From the NCBI RefSeq assembly GCF_014645355.1, contig NZ_BMLS01000001.1, forward strand, positions 1,178,001-1,242,000: a stretch of DNA of 64,000 nt. The letters run 5' to 3'. Of this stretch, positions 1 through 10,141 are shown in pieces. The notes below the pieces were generated by a model, which searched no databases, was not told the origin of the DNA, and saw only the letters and a program-made list of their open reading frames with translations. The position numbers were made by a program, and so were the translations under genes. Within the stretch, counting starts at the first letter, position 1; each line of letters begins with the position of its first letter. Origin of the DNA: Bowmanella pacifica (GTDB taxonomy: Bacteria > Pseudomonadota > Gammaproteobacteria > Enterobacterales > Alteromonadaceae).

Positions 1-841
1 CCATCGTTTGGTGGCCATACAAGGTACCCGCCTGGAACTTGATCACAATGGAGAAACCATTCGCACCCAGGCCGATGCAGTCTTGCTGGCGCTGGGCGGT
101 GCCAGCTGGCCCAAGCTGGGATCCGACGGTTTATGGCAGTCCATGCTGGCTGAGCAACAGATTGAGCAGGCCCCGCTGCGCGCCGCCAATTGCGGCATGC
201 TATGTGACTGGAGTGAGCATCTTAAACAACAGCATGCCGGCAGCCCGCTGAAAAATGTGCGGTTTAAGGTACAAGCTAATGGTCAACGCATAGAAAAACA
301 CGGTGAGTGCGTAATAAGCCAAACCGGCATGGAAGGCAGCCTGGTATACGCCTTTTCCCGTTACCTGCGCGAGCAGTTGGAAGAGTGTGGTCAGGCGCAA
401 CTGCATATAGACCTGCTACCCGATCAAAACCTGGCCCAGCTTAGCCAAAAGCTCGCCAAAAAACGCAGTAAAGAGTCCTTTGCCAAATACCTGAAGCGCA
501 GCGCTGGTCTAAGCGGGGTAAAGGCAGCCTTGTTATATGAATGCCAGCCTCACCCGCAGCAGCTAGAACCCGCGCAACTGGCGGCTTGTATTAAAGCCCT
601 GCCGGTGCAGTTTTATGCCACCAAGCCGGTAGACGAGGCGATTTCCAGCGCCGGCGGAGTGTGCCAGCACAGTGTGGATGCAAAGCTGATGCTGAACAAC
701 CTGCCCGGGGTATTCTGCGCTGGAGAAATGCTGGATTGGGAAGCCCCCACCGGCGGCTATCTGCTAACCGCCTGTTTTGCCACCGGCCACTTAGCCGCAC
801 AAGGAATAGCGCGGTATCTGTCAGGCGACCCAACCACTTAA
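1..841 (+). CDS. TIGR03862-like FAD-dependent flavoprotein, 5' end cut by the window
   Basis: This is the C-terminal part (about 279 residues) of a HI0933/TIGR03862-type flavoprotein. The frame is open to the first base, so the true start and the N-terminal FAD-binding Rossmann segment lie outside the window. Visible signs are the GGASWPKLGSDG segment, which follows the dinucleotide-binding region in this family, and the C-terminal GVFCAGEMLDWEAPTGGY block, which closes over the flavin. The family is predicted to be oxidoreductases of unproven substrate. The stop codon overlaps the convergent pqiC stop by three bases (TTAA), so the two genes share their 3' ends. A second member of the wider superfamily is encoded at 11153-12334. 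Family assignment is good; function is unknown. Confidence 0.85.
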   Translation, partial: HRLVAIQGTRLELDHNGETIRTQADAVLLALGGASWPKLGSDGLWQSMLAEQQIEQAPLRAANCGMLCDWSEHLKQQHAGSPLKNVRFKVQANGQRIEKHGECVISQTGMEGSLVYAFSRYLREQLEECGQAQLHIDLLPDQNLAQLSQKLAKKRSKESFAKYLKRSAGLSGVKAALLYECQPHPQQLEPAQLAACIKALPVQFYATKPVDEAISSAGGVCQHSVDAKLMLNNLPGVFCAGEMLDWEAPTGGYLLTACFATGHLAAQGIARYLSGDPTT

Positions 842-1425
842 ACAGTTAAAGGCGCAACGACCTGGGCTATCTGATCGGCCAGCGTTTCAATACATGCCGA
901 AAGCGCCACAACCAGGGCAGGGTAGCCATCGGCCTGCAATGACTCGCTGATATAAAAGGCCACAGGTTGGGTGGCTGGTTTATCCACGCCGCTAAGCACC
1001 CATTCACCGGCCAATACCGCTTTACCCCGGTAATCCCCATAAAACTCGTTGATCTTAACACTTAGCCGAGGGGCGGCATTGGTCGCACCACGCAGGGTTG
1101 TCGCCGATGTGACCTCAACCGGCAGAGCCTGACCATTAAGCTCCTGCATCAACTTGCGGGAAAACTGTATGCGCACATCCTCCTCCCAAACATGCTGTTG
1201 CGCTTCCACCAGGCTATGGTTGGCCTTTTGATAAACAATCCCCAGGCCAGCCATGGGCAATGGCATCTTTGGCAGCTCTACCACCAGCCCAGTAGCCATT
1301 TTGCCCGCCGTATCCGGCGCAACATTACTGAGCAGGGAATAACTGGTAATGGGCATAGGCGGGCTACTACAGGCCCCCAGTAAAGACAAAATAGCCAACA
1401 ATAATAGTAAAAGCAGTCTTTTCAT
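838..1425 (-). CDS. pqiC: PqiC-type outer-membrane lipoprotein (ABC transport auxiliary, DUF330)
   Basis: A 195-residue lipoprotein with a leucine-rich signal peptide and a lipobox (LLGAC), followed by the SYSLL start typical of the DUF330/PqiC fold. PqiC anchors the PqiB tunnel to the inner leaflet of the outer membrane. The ATG at 1425 is preferred because an AAGG Shine-Dalgarno lies about 8 nt upstream. A GTG at 1434 is also possible and would overlap the end of pqiB by 8 nt. It is the last gene of the pqiABC operon and ends against the convergent flavoprotein gene with no room for a separate terminator. Confidence 0.88.
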   Translation of the reverse strand: MKRLLLLLLLAILSLLGACSSPPMPITSYSLLSNVAPDTAGKMATGLVVELPKMPLPMAGLGIVYQKANHSLVEAQQHVWEEDVRIQFSRKLMQELNGQALPVEVTSATTLRGATNAAPRLSVKINEFYGDYRGKAVLAGEWVLSGVDKPATQPVAFYISESLQADGYPALVVALSACIETLADQIAQVVAPLTV

Positions 1426-1426
1426 C

Positions 1427-3064
1427 TTAATCACCTTGCTTTGGCAGCGGATCTTGCTGACCGCTATAGCCGAATATCAGCGCATTGGGCTGCTCATTTA
1501 ACTTACGAAGCAAGGACTGCAGGTCTTTTGTCGCCTGATTCATCTGCGCCATTGTGCTTTCTGAGTGCTGATACAAAGCAGAGTCAGGTGAAAATCCGCC
1601 CAGGGTATCGCGCAAGCTCATCAGGGTTTGCTGCAATTCGGCCGGCAAACTTTGCGCAGCAGGACTAGCCAAGGTGTCATTTAACTGCTGCGCCACTTGC
1701 GAGAAGCTGTCAGCCGCACCTTGTGCGCTTTCCATGGTGCGGGTAAAGGCATTCAGCGCTGTGTCCAAAGGCAGGGCGTTGGCTTTTTTCACCAACTCAC
1801 TGACCTGCTTTTGGATCTCACCTACACCACCGGCGGTGGTTGGAAACACCGGATAGCCGGTGTATTGAGCCTGCTGATAAGCCTCGTCATCCTGAAAACT
1901 GATATCGATAAACAGTGCCCCGGTCAACAGATTGCCGGTCGACAACGTTCCGCGCAGGCCGGCGGCAAATTCGCTCTCAAACATGCCGGCCAGGGCGTCC
2001 AGTGAGGTAGCGGTTTCATTGTCAAAAATCCGCCCCAGATCAATTTTTACCAGCACCGGGATTTGCTTTTGGTTGAAGCCGCCTTCCGATTGCAACAGCC
2101 CCAAAGGTACCTTACTGACAGAGCCAATCTTAATGCCCCGATATTCAACCGGCGCCCCCGGCGCCAACCCCCTTACCGACTCATCAAATAGCATCACATA
2201 GTCCAGGCTCTTTTCGAACAACTGCTCCTGCACTTGTGCCAGGCTGTCATACAAGGGGTAATGGTTGACCGAAGCACCATGAGCTGATGTGGCAACACCG
2301 TCCGGTACCCGGAAGCTGACACCGCCACTGATTAAGGTTTCCAGCGAGCCGATATTGACATCCACCCCCGCCGACGACAGGGTCATATCAATACCTGAGG
2401 TCAGCCAGAATCTGGACTCGGGCTTCAACAAACTGTCGTAGGGCTCAAAAATAAACAAGCCATACTCGGCCTTGCGGACCTCAGTATTAAAGCTGACCTT
2501 CTCCACCCGGCCCACGGTAAAACCTTCATAAAGCACCGGATCACCAACTTTTAGCTTGCCGGCTTCGGCATGGGTCAGGCTAACGCGTTTACCAGCCGCC
2601 AGCGCCGATATGGGCGGCACGTCATGCACCACAAACTCACTTTTAGTTTGTGCGCTTTTGCCCGGTTGCAGCTCAATGTAAGCACCGGACAGCAAGGTAT
2701 CCAAGCCGGATACTCCTTCGGTACCGATGCGGGGCTTCACCACCCACAATTGGGCATCTTCGCTGAGCATACGCGCTGCTTCGGGGGTCATTTTGGCAGT
2801 GGCGACAATGGCATCGTAATGTTCACTCAGCGCAATATCGCTAATCACTCCCAGTTTAACGTTACGTGCTTTTATCGCGGTTTTCCCTACCTCTATTCCT
2901 TCCGCGGTTGTTAAGTGCAGAGTGACAGTCGGCCCCTGGCTCTGGCTGTAGCTAAATAGCATCCAGCCGCCCAGCAAGACGGCGATAAAAGGGATCAGCC
3001 ATACCCAGGACAGGCTGCGTAGCGGCTTGATCTTGGCTTGTGGCAAAGAGGATTGTTCAGGCAT
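1427..3064 (-). CDS. pqiB: PqiB-type MCE-domain intermembrane lipid transport protein
   Basis: A 545-residue protein with one N-terminal membrane helix (about residues 20-40, WVWLIPFIAVLLGGW) followed by tandem MCE domains. These are recognisable from repeats such as VKLGVISDIALS, EGFTVGRVEKV and EYRGIKIGSVSKV, and a helical C-terminal tail follows. PqiB hexamers form a tube bridging inner and outer membranes for lipid traffic and membrane-stress resistance. The ATG at 3064 gives the expected start; it overlaps the end of pqiA by 8 nt (ATGCCTGA), indicating translational coupling. An in-frame upstream extension to 3139 exists but would add a low-complexity leucine stretch inside pqiA and is rejected. 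Confidence 0.92.
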   Translation of the reverse strand: MPEQSSLPQAKIKPLRSLSWVWLIPFIAVLLGGWMLFSYSQSQGPTVTLHLTTAEGIEVGKTAIKARNVKLGVISDIALSEHYDAIVATAKMTPEAARMLSEDAQLWVVKPRIGTEGVSGLDTLLSGAYIELQPGKSAQTKSEFVVHDVPPISALAAGKRVSLTHAEAGKLKVGDPVLYEGFTVGRVEKVSFNTEVRKAEYGLFIFEPYDSLLKPESRFWLTSGIDMTLSSAGVDVNIGSLETLISGGVSFRVPDGVATSAHGASVNHYPLYDSLAQVQEQLFEKSLDYVMLFDESVRGLAPGAPVEYRGIKIGSVSKVPLGLLQSEGGFNQKQIPVLVKIDLGRIFDNETATSLDALAGMFESEFAAGLRGTLSTGNLLTGALFIDISFQDDEAYQQAQYTGYPVFPTTAGGVGEIQKQVSELVKKANALPLDTALNAFTRTMESAQGAADSFSQVAQQLNDTLASPAAQSLPAELQQTLMSLRDTLGGFSPDSALYQHSESTMAQMNQATKDLQSLLRKLNEQPNALIFGYSGQQDPLPKQGD

Positions 3065-4364
3065 GGTGATTCTCAGTAACAAAAGAAGTAGAAGGCGCAG
3101 CAACCGGCTGGGTCTGCCGCCATAGAGATTTTGGGTCAAAAATATTGGCCGAGATCATTGTCAGGATCACAACCAGGGCAAAATACAATGCTGCCGGACC
3201 GGGGCTGATAGCCATGACTTCATTTAGCTGGATCAGGGCCACCAGCAGGGCAACGACAAAGATATCGATCATTGACCAGCGGCCAATAAACTCGGTGATA
3301 CGGTACAAAGTGGTGTTCTTGAACGAGGCTGCCGCAGAGGGCGTTCTGGCATGCTGGGCATGCCAATAAACAGTGCACAGGGCCAGAATCTTTGCGATGG
3401 GAATAATCACACTGACCAGAAAGATCACTGCCGCCACCGGATAAGACCCCAGTTTCCACAACAAGGCCACACCACTGATGATAGTAGAGGCTTCGGTCTG
3501 GCCCATACTGGTGGTATTCATCATCGGCAGCAGATTGGCCGGCAGGTAAAGCAGCGCCGCCGTCATCAACAAGGCCCAGGCGGTTTGCAACTTTTTGTCC
3601 GTGTTGGCATTTTTAATCCGAGTGCCACAGCGCACGCAAGCTTGCTGATCACCACGCTTTATATTCACCTGAGAACATACGTGGCAGCCCACCGCCTGAG
3701 ATGCCGACACATCGGCAACAGAGGCATCAATCGCTACCCTGTCCACCAGCTTATCCCACAACCACACATAGTCCACCAGGCTTAGAAACTTCACCAGCAG
3801 TAAGGTATAAAGACAGAATGTCCAGAATGACCAACCAAAGCCCACCTCGGCCAGGGCCATAATTTTCACCAGCGCCACCAGTATGCCGATCAGAAATACA
3901 TCCACCATCAACCAGGGCTGGATATGTGACAGAAAACGGCACAAGCGCCGATACAGGGCCACCGACACCCCTGCGGGTTTCAACCTGGCAGCCAAATACA
4001 GCGCCATCAGGCTGAAAACATACACCACCGGCAGTACCACCACGGACAGCACCAGTAGCACAGACAAAAAACTGTGCTGAAACACATGCATCCCAAACGC
4101 GGTATCCAGCAGACTGATTTCCTGCGTTAAGCCTTGCGCGTTAAACGACATAAAAGGAAACAGCAGGCTTAGCAGCAGGCACACCAAACAAGCCACGCCA
4201 TAGGCCCAAACCTGTTGCGTAGGCGAATGGGTAACAGTCAGTAGCCCATGGTCGCAGCGTGGGCAATGGGCTTTGCCCTTACCGGCTAACTGGGGCATAC
4301 GCAGAACCAAGCCACATTCCTCGCAGCTAAGCAGGTGTTGGTTTGGCTGATGATGACTCAACAT
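3057..4364 (-). CDS. pqiA: PqiA-type inner-membrane protein
   Basis: A 435-residue polytopic protein containing two PqiA repeats, each with four membrane helices. Each repeat is preceded by a cytosolic zinc-ribbon-like CxxC pair: C14/C17 with C34/C37, and CHVC with CVRC near the middle. PqiA works with the MCE protein PqiB in lipid transport between the membranes. This is the first gene of the operon pqiA-pqiB-pqiC. The gap to the upstream efflux channel gene is 131 nt and holds a hairpin that probably ends the efflux operon, so pqiA is likely to have its own promoter. None was identified with confidence. Confidence 0.92.
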   Translation of the reverse strand: MLSHHQPNQHLLSCEECGLVLRMPQLAGKGKAHCPRCDHGLLTVTHSPTQQVWAYGVACLVCLLLSLLFPFMSFNAQGLTQEISLLDTAFGMHVFQHSFLSVLLVLSVVVLPVVYVFSLMALYLAARLKPAGVSVALYRRLCRFLSHIQPWLMVDVFLIGILVALVKIMALAEVGFGWSFWTFCLYTLLLVKFLSLVDYVWLWDKLVDRVAIDASVADVSASQAVGCHVCSQVNIKRGDQQACVRCGTRIKNANTDKKLQTAWALLMTAALLYLPANLLPMMNTTSMGQTEASTIISGVALLWKLGSYPVAAVIFLVSVIIPIAKILALCTVYWHAQHARTPSAAASFKNTTLYRITEFIGRWSMIDIFVVALLVALIQLNEVMAISPGPAALYFALVVILTMISANIFDPKSLWRQTQPVAAPSTSFVTENHHA

Positions 4365-4450
4365 CGGCTACCTCTTATTATGTCCGCGCCCCGGTTAAGG
4401 GCCGCCGATGCCATGTCCACACTGGGACTGACGCCAATAGACAAGGTGGA

Positions 4451-4478
4451 GAAAACGTCCCCCGCCTTCTGACGGGGG
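4451..4478 (-). terminator. Terminator of the RND efflux operon
   Basis: On the minus strand a six-base-pair GC stem (4458-4463 with 4472-4477, CCCCCG/CGGGGG) with an 8-nt loop is followed after three bases by TTTT. It lies between the stop of the outer-membrane channel gene and pqiA, so it probably separates the two operons. Confidence 0.55.
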
Positions 4479-4495
4479 CCATCGAATCAGCGCGA

Positions 4496-5968
4496 TTAAG
4501 GCGCCGGCACAGGAGTGACTGACCAGTTGCCACCCAACGCCTTATGCAGCAGCACAACATTAGTGGCAGTGTTCAAACGCGCCACCACTTCGGCGTCTTG
4601 CAGTTGGTTTTTCTGGCGCTGGGCATCTAATACCGCCAGGTGATTAACCAATCCGGCCCGATACAGTGCAGTGGCTTTATCCACCGCGCTTTGCGCCTGG
4701 TTATTGGCTTCGGTCATATGCTGGTGGTACTGCTGACCGTTGGCGTAGGCCTTCAGGGCCGTTTCCACTTCATTGATGGCGGCATTGACGGTGTTCTGAT
4801 AGTTCAGTACCGCTTCGTTAAAACCAGCTTGTTGCATTTTCAGCAGCGCCTCGGTCCGGCCCCCATCAAACAAATTCCAACTGAAGCCCGCACCCAATAC
4901 CCAGGAACTGGAATCTGCTTCAAACAAGTCACCAAAGTCACCCGCTACCAAGCTAGGTGCGCCGGTCAGAAAGAAGCTGGGGTACTGGCTGGCAATGGCC
5001 GCGCCGACTTGCTGGTTTTGCGCCGCCACAGTGCGCTCGGCCATGGCGATATCCGGGCGACGGGTCAGCAGTTCTGAGGGTAAACCGGTAGGCACCAGCG
5101 CATTCATGGCCGGCAGGGGCAAGGGTGAAAAGCGCCCTTGAGTTTGAGCAATATTCTCTCCCAGTAAAATGGCCAGACGATTCAGGTGTACGCTTTTAGC
5201 TGTTTCCAACATGGGTAAACTTGAGCGGGTGGTCGCCAGCGCCGCTTTGGCGTTTGCTACATCCAGCTCGGAGCCGTAACCATGTCGGGTCAGGGACTCC
5301 ACCAGTTGCAGGGTTTGCTGCTGTTCCTGAATATTCACCCGCGCAATGGCAATGCGCTCTTCTGCCCCCCGGTATTGCAGATAGTTATTGATCACCTCGG
5401 CAGTAATCAGCGTATTGGTGGCATTTTTCATAATATTTGCCTGCTCCACCCCAATACTGGCGGCTTGGCTTAAGCTGTCGATGCGACCAAATAAATCCAG
5501 CTCCCAGCTGGCGTTCAGCCCCAGGGTAAAATCCTGCTGGTCTTTGCTCATCAGGCTCAGCTTGCCGCCACCGAGCATATCGGGCAGCGCCACACCGCTG
5601 ACCACCTTGCCCATCATGGCCTCGTTTTGACTCAGACGAATATCGGCATAGCCACCGCTAACAGACAAGCTGGGCACTTTGAAAGAGGCCACCGACTGTT
5701 GATAAGCCTGAGCAGACTGAATCCGCTCACTGGCGATTTTCAGGGTGATATTCTGTTGCTGCGCCGCCTCTACCAGTTGGTTCAGCTCAGCATCCTCAAA
5801 GCTTGTCCACCAAGACTGACTGAAGGTGCTGCTTTGCTCAGTACCTTGTGCGCCGCTATGCATATAAACATCTGCCATGGCGACCTCAGGTAGCTGGTAA
5901 TTGGGGGCCATAGAGCACCCGCTCAGCAACATTAAGCCGGCCAGGGCGGTGAGATTAAATTTACCCAT
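4496..5968 (-). CDS. TolC/OprM/NodT-family outer-membrane efflux lipoprotein
   Basis: A 490-residue outer-membrane channel with a short signal peptide ending in a lipobox (LLSGCS). The mature protein starts with the APNYQLPEV pattern usual in NodT-type efflux lipoproteins and has two OEP repeats rich in long helices. It would form the trimeric exit duct for the adaptor and pump encoded just upstream. Its ATG overlaps the pump stop by 8 nt (ATGGGTAA), so the three genes are translationally coupled. The substrate cannot be told from sequence. Confidence 0.9.
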   Translation of the reverse strand: MGKFNLTALAGLMLLSGCSMAPNYQLPEVAMADVYMHSGAQGTEQSSTFSQSWWTSFEDAELNQLVEAAQQQNITLKIASERIQSAQAYQQSVASFKVPSLSVSGGYADIRLSQNEAMMGKVVSGVALPDMLGGGKLSLMSKDQQDFTLGLNASWELDLFGRIDSLSQAASIGVEQANIMKNATNTLITAEVINNYLQYRGAEERIAIARVNIQEQQQTLQLVESLTRHGYGSELDVANAKAALATTRSSLPMLETAKSVHLNRLAILLGENIAQTQGRFSPLPLPAMNALVPTGLPSELLTRRPDIAMAERTVAAQNQQVGAAIASQYPSFFLTGAPSLVAGDFGDLFEADSSSWVLGAGFSWNLFDGGRTEALLKMQQAGFNEAVLNYQNTVNAAINEVETALKAYANGQQYHQHMTEANNQAQSAVDKATALYRAGLVNHLAVLDAQRQKNQLQDAEVVARLNTATNVVLLHKALGGNWSVTPVPAP

Positions 5969-8900
5969 GAGTTATCTCCTCTTTGATCCCGTGGTTTTGT
6001 GCGGATTGCTCCTGTTTGGCGTCTTTGGCAAAGAACAAGCAGTACAGGGCCGGCATAATGAAGAGTGAAAGCACTGAAGCTGCCGTCAGACCGCCAATAA
6101 TAGTGGCCGCCATCTGATCAAAGAGTTTGTCGCTCAGCAGTGGGATCATGCCAAGGGCCGTGGTCAATGCCGCCATGGAAATGGCCATAGTGCGGTTAAC
6201 GGTTGCCTCTTTAACGGCCTCTGCAATAGTGCGACCGTTTTTACGTTCCAGCTCAATCTGATCCATCAGTACGATGCCGTTTTTGATGATCATGCCGGAT
6301 AAGCAAATCATCCCGACAATGCCCATAAAGCCAAAGGGTTTGTCCAGCAGCAGCAAGCTCCAGGTAATACCGATCCCGGCCAATGGCAGCGTAATAAAGA
6401 TAATGATGGGCTGACGATACGCATTAAACATGGCCACCAGAATAATCAGCATCAAGATGGTGGCTTTAGGGTTTTGCTCCATCAAATCATCAATAGAACG
6501 CTTCTCGTCGTAATACTCGCCACCCCAGTGCATGCTGTACCCGGCTGGTAGCGCGATAGCCTCCAACTCAGGGGCCAACTGTTTACGCACATTGGCCACG
6601 GTGTCACCAGAAACACCTGCCTGAGCGGTTACCGCAGGCAAGCGGTTACGACGCCAGATACGGCTTTGCTCACCTTTGATCTCAAAATCATCCACGACTT
6701 GCCCAAGAGGCACGCTATGGTTACCCAACAAAGAACGCACCGAGATATTGTCCAGTTGCGCCAGCGAGGTATTGGCGGTGTGCAGTTTAATTGGGATCAG
6801 GTCGTCGTTTTGACGCAGGGTACCTATCTGCTGCCCTTCGGTGGCCCGGTTAATGGCCTGGGCAATATCCATACGGCTAACGCCGGCCAGACGAGCGGCT
6901 TCCTGATTAATTACCGGCACCAGCACTTTGCTTTCCTGACGCCAGTCATCACGCACATACTTGGTATGCGGGTTGGCACGCATCACCTCTTGTGCCTGGG
7001 CAGACAACTGCTTCAGCACTTTAGGATCGGCGCCCTCAAAACGTACCTCAATACTGAACTTGTCTTTGGTGGCCAGCTTTAAGTCTCTAAAGCGTGGTTC
7101 CGCATGGGGAAAGGTTTCTGCCAGCCATTGGTCGCCACGTGCTACCAACGGGGCAATATCGTCAAAACTGCGGGTATTGATCAGGATTTGTCCGTAACTG
7201 GGATCCAGCGGCTCGGGTTCCACAGTGACCGAGAAGCGCGGAGCACTTTCGCCAATATGGCTTGAAATACTGGCCACCTCGGGTTGGTTGAGCAACCAAC
7301 GCTCCACTTGCTGCATATCCTCGGAAACATTTTCGATACGCCCGCCGTTAGGCAGCCAGTAGTCCAAGAATACTATGGGACGGTCGGAGCTGGGCATAAA
7401 GTTTACGCTCATCAACGGCGCCGCCAATGCGGTAACCAAAATCAGCGGGGCCACCATCAGAATGGCTTTTTTGGGGTTATCTACCGTCCAGTGCACCGCG
7501 TTACGATACAGAGTAGCGGCCTTACCCGGCGCTTTCTCGGCGTCCTCAGGGTTGGCGGGAATAAAGGCCCAGCACATCAGCGGCGTGATAACCATGGCCA
7601 CAATCCAGGACAACAACAACGAGCTGCACAGCACTTGTACGATAGAGAGGGAGAATTCCGCCGAATCGGTCTGTGAAAACAATACCGGCGCGGTTCCCAT
7701 GGCGGCAATAACGGTCGCGCCTAACAAGGGCCAGGCCATTTCCTGAATAGACTGAGCCACAGCGTCGGCACGGGCGATACCTTTGCGGACTTTGGCAATA
7801 AACAGGTCAACTATCACTATGGCATTGTCCACCAGCATACCCAGCGCCAGGATGAAGGAGCCCAGCGACACACGTTGCAGATCGACATTGGTCATATTCA
7901 TATAGACCAGGGTAAAGAGGATAGTCAGCAGCAAACTGAAACCAACAATCACGGCGCTGCGCCAGCCCATAAAGATCAGCAGTACCGCTACGACAATCAC
8001 AATACTTTCAATCAAATTAGCAACGAAGTTATTGATGGACTTCACCACCTCTTCGGGCTGATACGCCACAATGCCGACGCCCGCGCCGGTGGGAAGCTGC
8101 GCTTCAAAGTCGTTGAGCACGGCTTTAAGCTCATCGCCAATACTGACCACGTTAATGCCGGATTCCGGGCTGACCGCCAGGGTAATGGCCTGTTGGCCGT
8201 TAAAGCGGCTTTCGGTAAAGGCCGGCGTCTGATAGCCCAGATAAACCTCGGCCACATCCCCTAAGCGCACTGTACCTGCCCCTTGCTCCACGCCGTTCAG
8301 TCCGGTTTGGATCAGGAGGTTTTTAATATCGTCGATATGGCGGTACTGACCGCTTTGCTCAACCCGCAGATTTTCCATCCCCAGATCGAAGTCTCCGGCA
8401 CTTACCGGCATATTCTGGCTGTTTAATTGCTCAATCAGCTGTGCCAGCGAAATATGGCTTTCGGCCAGGCGCTCATCTGAGATATCAATGTTGACCACTT
8501 GCTCGCGCACACCATGCAACTGCACTTTCTTTACGCCGTCCACGGCCTTGATACGGCGCTGTAGTTCACGGGCGTAATCTTTCAGATCATGCATGGGAAT
8601 GTCGTCGCCATAGACAGAAAACAGCATGCCGTACACTTCGGAGAACTCATCCTGTACTACGCTGATCTGCGCCTGCGGCGGCAGTTCCAACTTCACATCC
8701 TGCACCTTACGGCGCAATAAATCCCACTGCTGTGGCAACTCTTCGGAGCTGTATTTCTCCTTTAGATCGACAAAAATCATCGAGCTGCCTGGTCGGGACA
8801 AGGAGCGCAATTTCCACAATGCCCCCATTTCCTGGATCTTGGTTTCCACTTTATCGGTCACCAGCAGTTCCACTTCTTTGGCGGTGGCACCGGGGTAAGA

Positions 8901-9047
8901 AGTAACGATGACGGCACTTTTTACCGTAAAGGTAGGGTCTTCCAGTTTGCCGAGGTCAAAATAGGAATACACACCGGCAATCATGCAGATCACGGTGAAA
9001 AAGGTGATAAAGGTCTTCTGCCTGAGCACAAAGGTGGACAAATTCAT
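5961..9047 (-). CDS. RND-family efflux pump permease (AcrB/VexK-like)
   Basis: A 1028-residue inner-membrane pump with the two-fold RND layout: helix 1 followed by a large periplasmic loop, a block of six helices, a second periplasmic loop, and another block of helices. The helix-4 proton-relay aspartate lies in LGMLVDNAIVIVDLF. The N-terminal sequence (TFVLRQKTFITFF, then YPGATAKEVE) fits the HAE1-type drug/detergent exporters. Two acidic large loops are complete and the length is normal, so the pump looks functional. It is coupled by ATGA overlap (9044-9047) to the adaptor gene and by an 8-nt overlap to the channel gene. Confidence 0.95.
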   Translation of the reverse strand: MNLSTFVLRQKTFITFFTVICMIAGVYSYFDLGKLEDPTFTVKSAVIVTSYPGATAKEVELLVTDKVETKIQEMGALWKLRSLSRPGSSMIFVDLKEKYSSEELPQQWDLLRRKVQDVKLELPPQAQISVVQDEFSEVYGMLFSVYGDDIPMHDLKDYARELQRRIKAVDGVKKVQLHGVREQVVNIDISDERLAESHISLAQLIEQLNSQNMPVSAGDFDLGMENLRVEQSGQYRHIDDIKNLLIQTGLNGVEQGAGTVRLGDVAEVYLGYQTPAFTESRFNGQQAITLAVSPESGINVVSIGDELKAVLNDFEAQLPTGAGVGIVAYQPEEVVKSINNFVANLIESIVIVVAVLLIFMGWRSAVIVGFSLLLTILFTLVYMNMTNVDLQRVSLGSFILALGMLVDNAIVIVDLFIAKVRKGIARADAVAQSIQEMAWPLLGATVIAAMGTAPVLFSQTDSAEFSLSIVQVLCSSLLLSWIVAMVITPLMCWAFIPANPEDAEKAPGKAATLYRNAVHWTVDNPKKAILMVAPLILVTALAAPLMSVNFMPSSDRPIVFLDYWLPNGGRIENVSEDMQQVERWLLNQPEVASISSHIGESAPRFSVTVEPEPLDPSYGQILINTRSFDDIAPLVARGDQWLAETFPHAEPRFRDLKLATKDKFSIEVRFEGADPKVLKQLSAQAQEVMRANPHTKYVRDDWRQESKVLVPVINQEAARLAGVSRMDIAQAINRATEGQQIGTLRQNDDLIPIKLHTANTSLAQLDNISVRSLLGNHSVPLGQVVDDFEIKGEQSRIWRRNRLPAVTAQAGVSGDTVANVRKQLAPELEAIALPAGYSMHWGGEYYDEKRSIDDLMEQNPKATILMLIILVAMFNAYRQPIIIFITLPLAGIGITWSLLLLDKPFGFMGIVGMICLSGMIIKNGIVLMDQIELERKNGRTIAEAVKEATVNRTMAISMAALTTALGMIPLLSDKLFDQMAATIIGGLTAASVLSLFIMPALYCLFFAKDAKQEQSAQNHGIKEEITHG

Positions 9048-10141
9048 GACTTGGCCCCAACTTCACGCAGATGATTCAGGGTTTGACCTTCGCTGATAAA
9101 GGCACTGCCAGCGGTGACAATATAATCACCCATGCTGAGGTGACCACTGACACACAAGCTGTCCTGGCGCTGGTTCACTACCGTCACCGGTGTATGCCAG
9201 GCTTGCCCGGAGGCCACTTTTACCACCTGTGGCTGGCCAGCATGACTTTTTACCGCGCTGGCCGGCAAGCAGAAGGTAGGGCTTTGACTGGCAATACTCA
9301 CCGACACATTTACCGCTTTACCTGGGAACAAAGACTCAGCATTCCCCTGCAATGCAAAGGTCACCGGGTAAGTGCGCTTTAACGCGTCCGGCAAGGTAGC
9401 AATGGCAGTGCTGACCGCCTTAACCGGCTGTGACTGCTGGAACCACTCTACACTGGCCTGCATGCCCGTATGAATAAGCGCTATCTGCTTGTCGGGTACA
9501 TCCACCACCGCTTCCAGTTGGGCGGGCTGATGAATAGATAAAATCGGTGTATGGGGGGAGGTTTGCTCATATTCGTCGGCATAACGCTGACCAATCACAC
9601 CATCAAAAGGGGCCTTAAGCTGACTGTAGGCCAGGGCATCCTGGGCCTTCTTAAGGGATTGCTGCAACATTTTCACCCCTGCCAGCGCCCGGGACTCAGC
9701 GCTGCTGGCGCGGTCCAGGTTAATGTCGGCAATGGCGCCATCGGCACTGGCCCGGTTGGTTCTTTGTAACTCTATAGCCGCCAGTTTGTGGGCCGCTTTG
9801 GCTTCCTCAAGACGGGCACTGAGTTCATTTACGTCCACCTGAAAATCATGGGGGTCCAAGCTGGCGATAATCTGGCCGGCTTTAACCTGCTCACCTTCCT
9901 TGACCAAAATCTTGTCGATGGTGCCCGGCACACGAAACGCCACATCAGCAGTTTGATGAGACTGTATGACACCACTAAAACGCAAGGTTTGCAGATTATC
10001 CTGCGCGGTTAGCTGAATAACATTGACCGGTCGGCTGTGGTTAAGCGGTAAGTCGGCGGTGGCATCTGCGCCGCAGCCTGCCAGTAAAATACTGAGTGCC
10101 AGTGTGGAGACACAGGTTTTAATCGGGAAAGTTGAGCGCAT
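9044..10141 (-). CDS. RND efflux periplasmic adaptor (membrane fusion) lipoprotein
   Basis: A 365-residue membrane-fusion protein with a lipobox (LLAGCG). It has a biotinyl-lipoyl-like half motif (GTIDKILVKEGEQVKAGQ), a helical hairpin around residues 100-170, and the second lipoyl half (LKAPFDGVIGQRY). Beta-barrel and membrane-proximal domains follow. It bridges the RND pump and the outer-membrane channel. It is the first gene of the efflux operon, 104 nt downstream of a LysR regulator on the same strand, and the gap is AT-rich enough to hold a promoter. The adjacent regulator probably controls it, which is inference from position. Confidence 0.92.
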   Translation of the reverse strand: MRSTFPIKTCVSTLALSILLAGCGADATADLPLNHSRPVNVIQLTAQDNLQTLRFSGVIQSHQTADVAFRVPGTIDKILVKEGEQVKAGQIIASLDPHDFQVDVNELSARLEEAKAAHKLAAIELQRTNRASADGAIADINLDRASSAESRALAGVKMLQQSLKKAQDALAYSQLKAPFDGVIGQRYADEYEQTSPHTPILSIHQPAQLEAVVDVPDKQIALIHTGMQASVEWFQQSQPVKAVSTAIATLPDALKRTYPVTFALQGNAESLFPGKAVNVSVSIASQSPTFCLPASAVKSHAGQPQVVKVASGQAWHTPVTVVNQRQDSLCVSGHLSMGDYIVTAGSAFISEGQTLNHLREVGAKS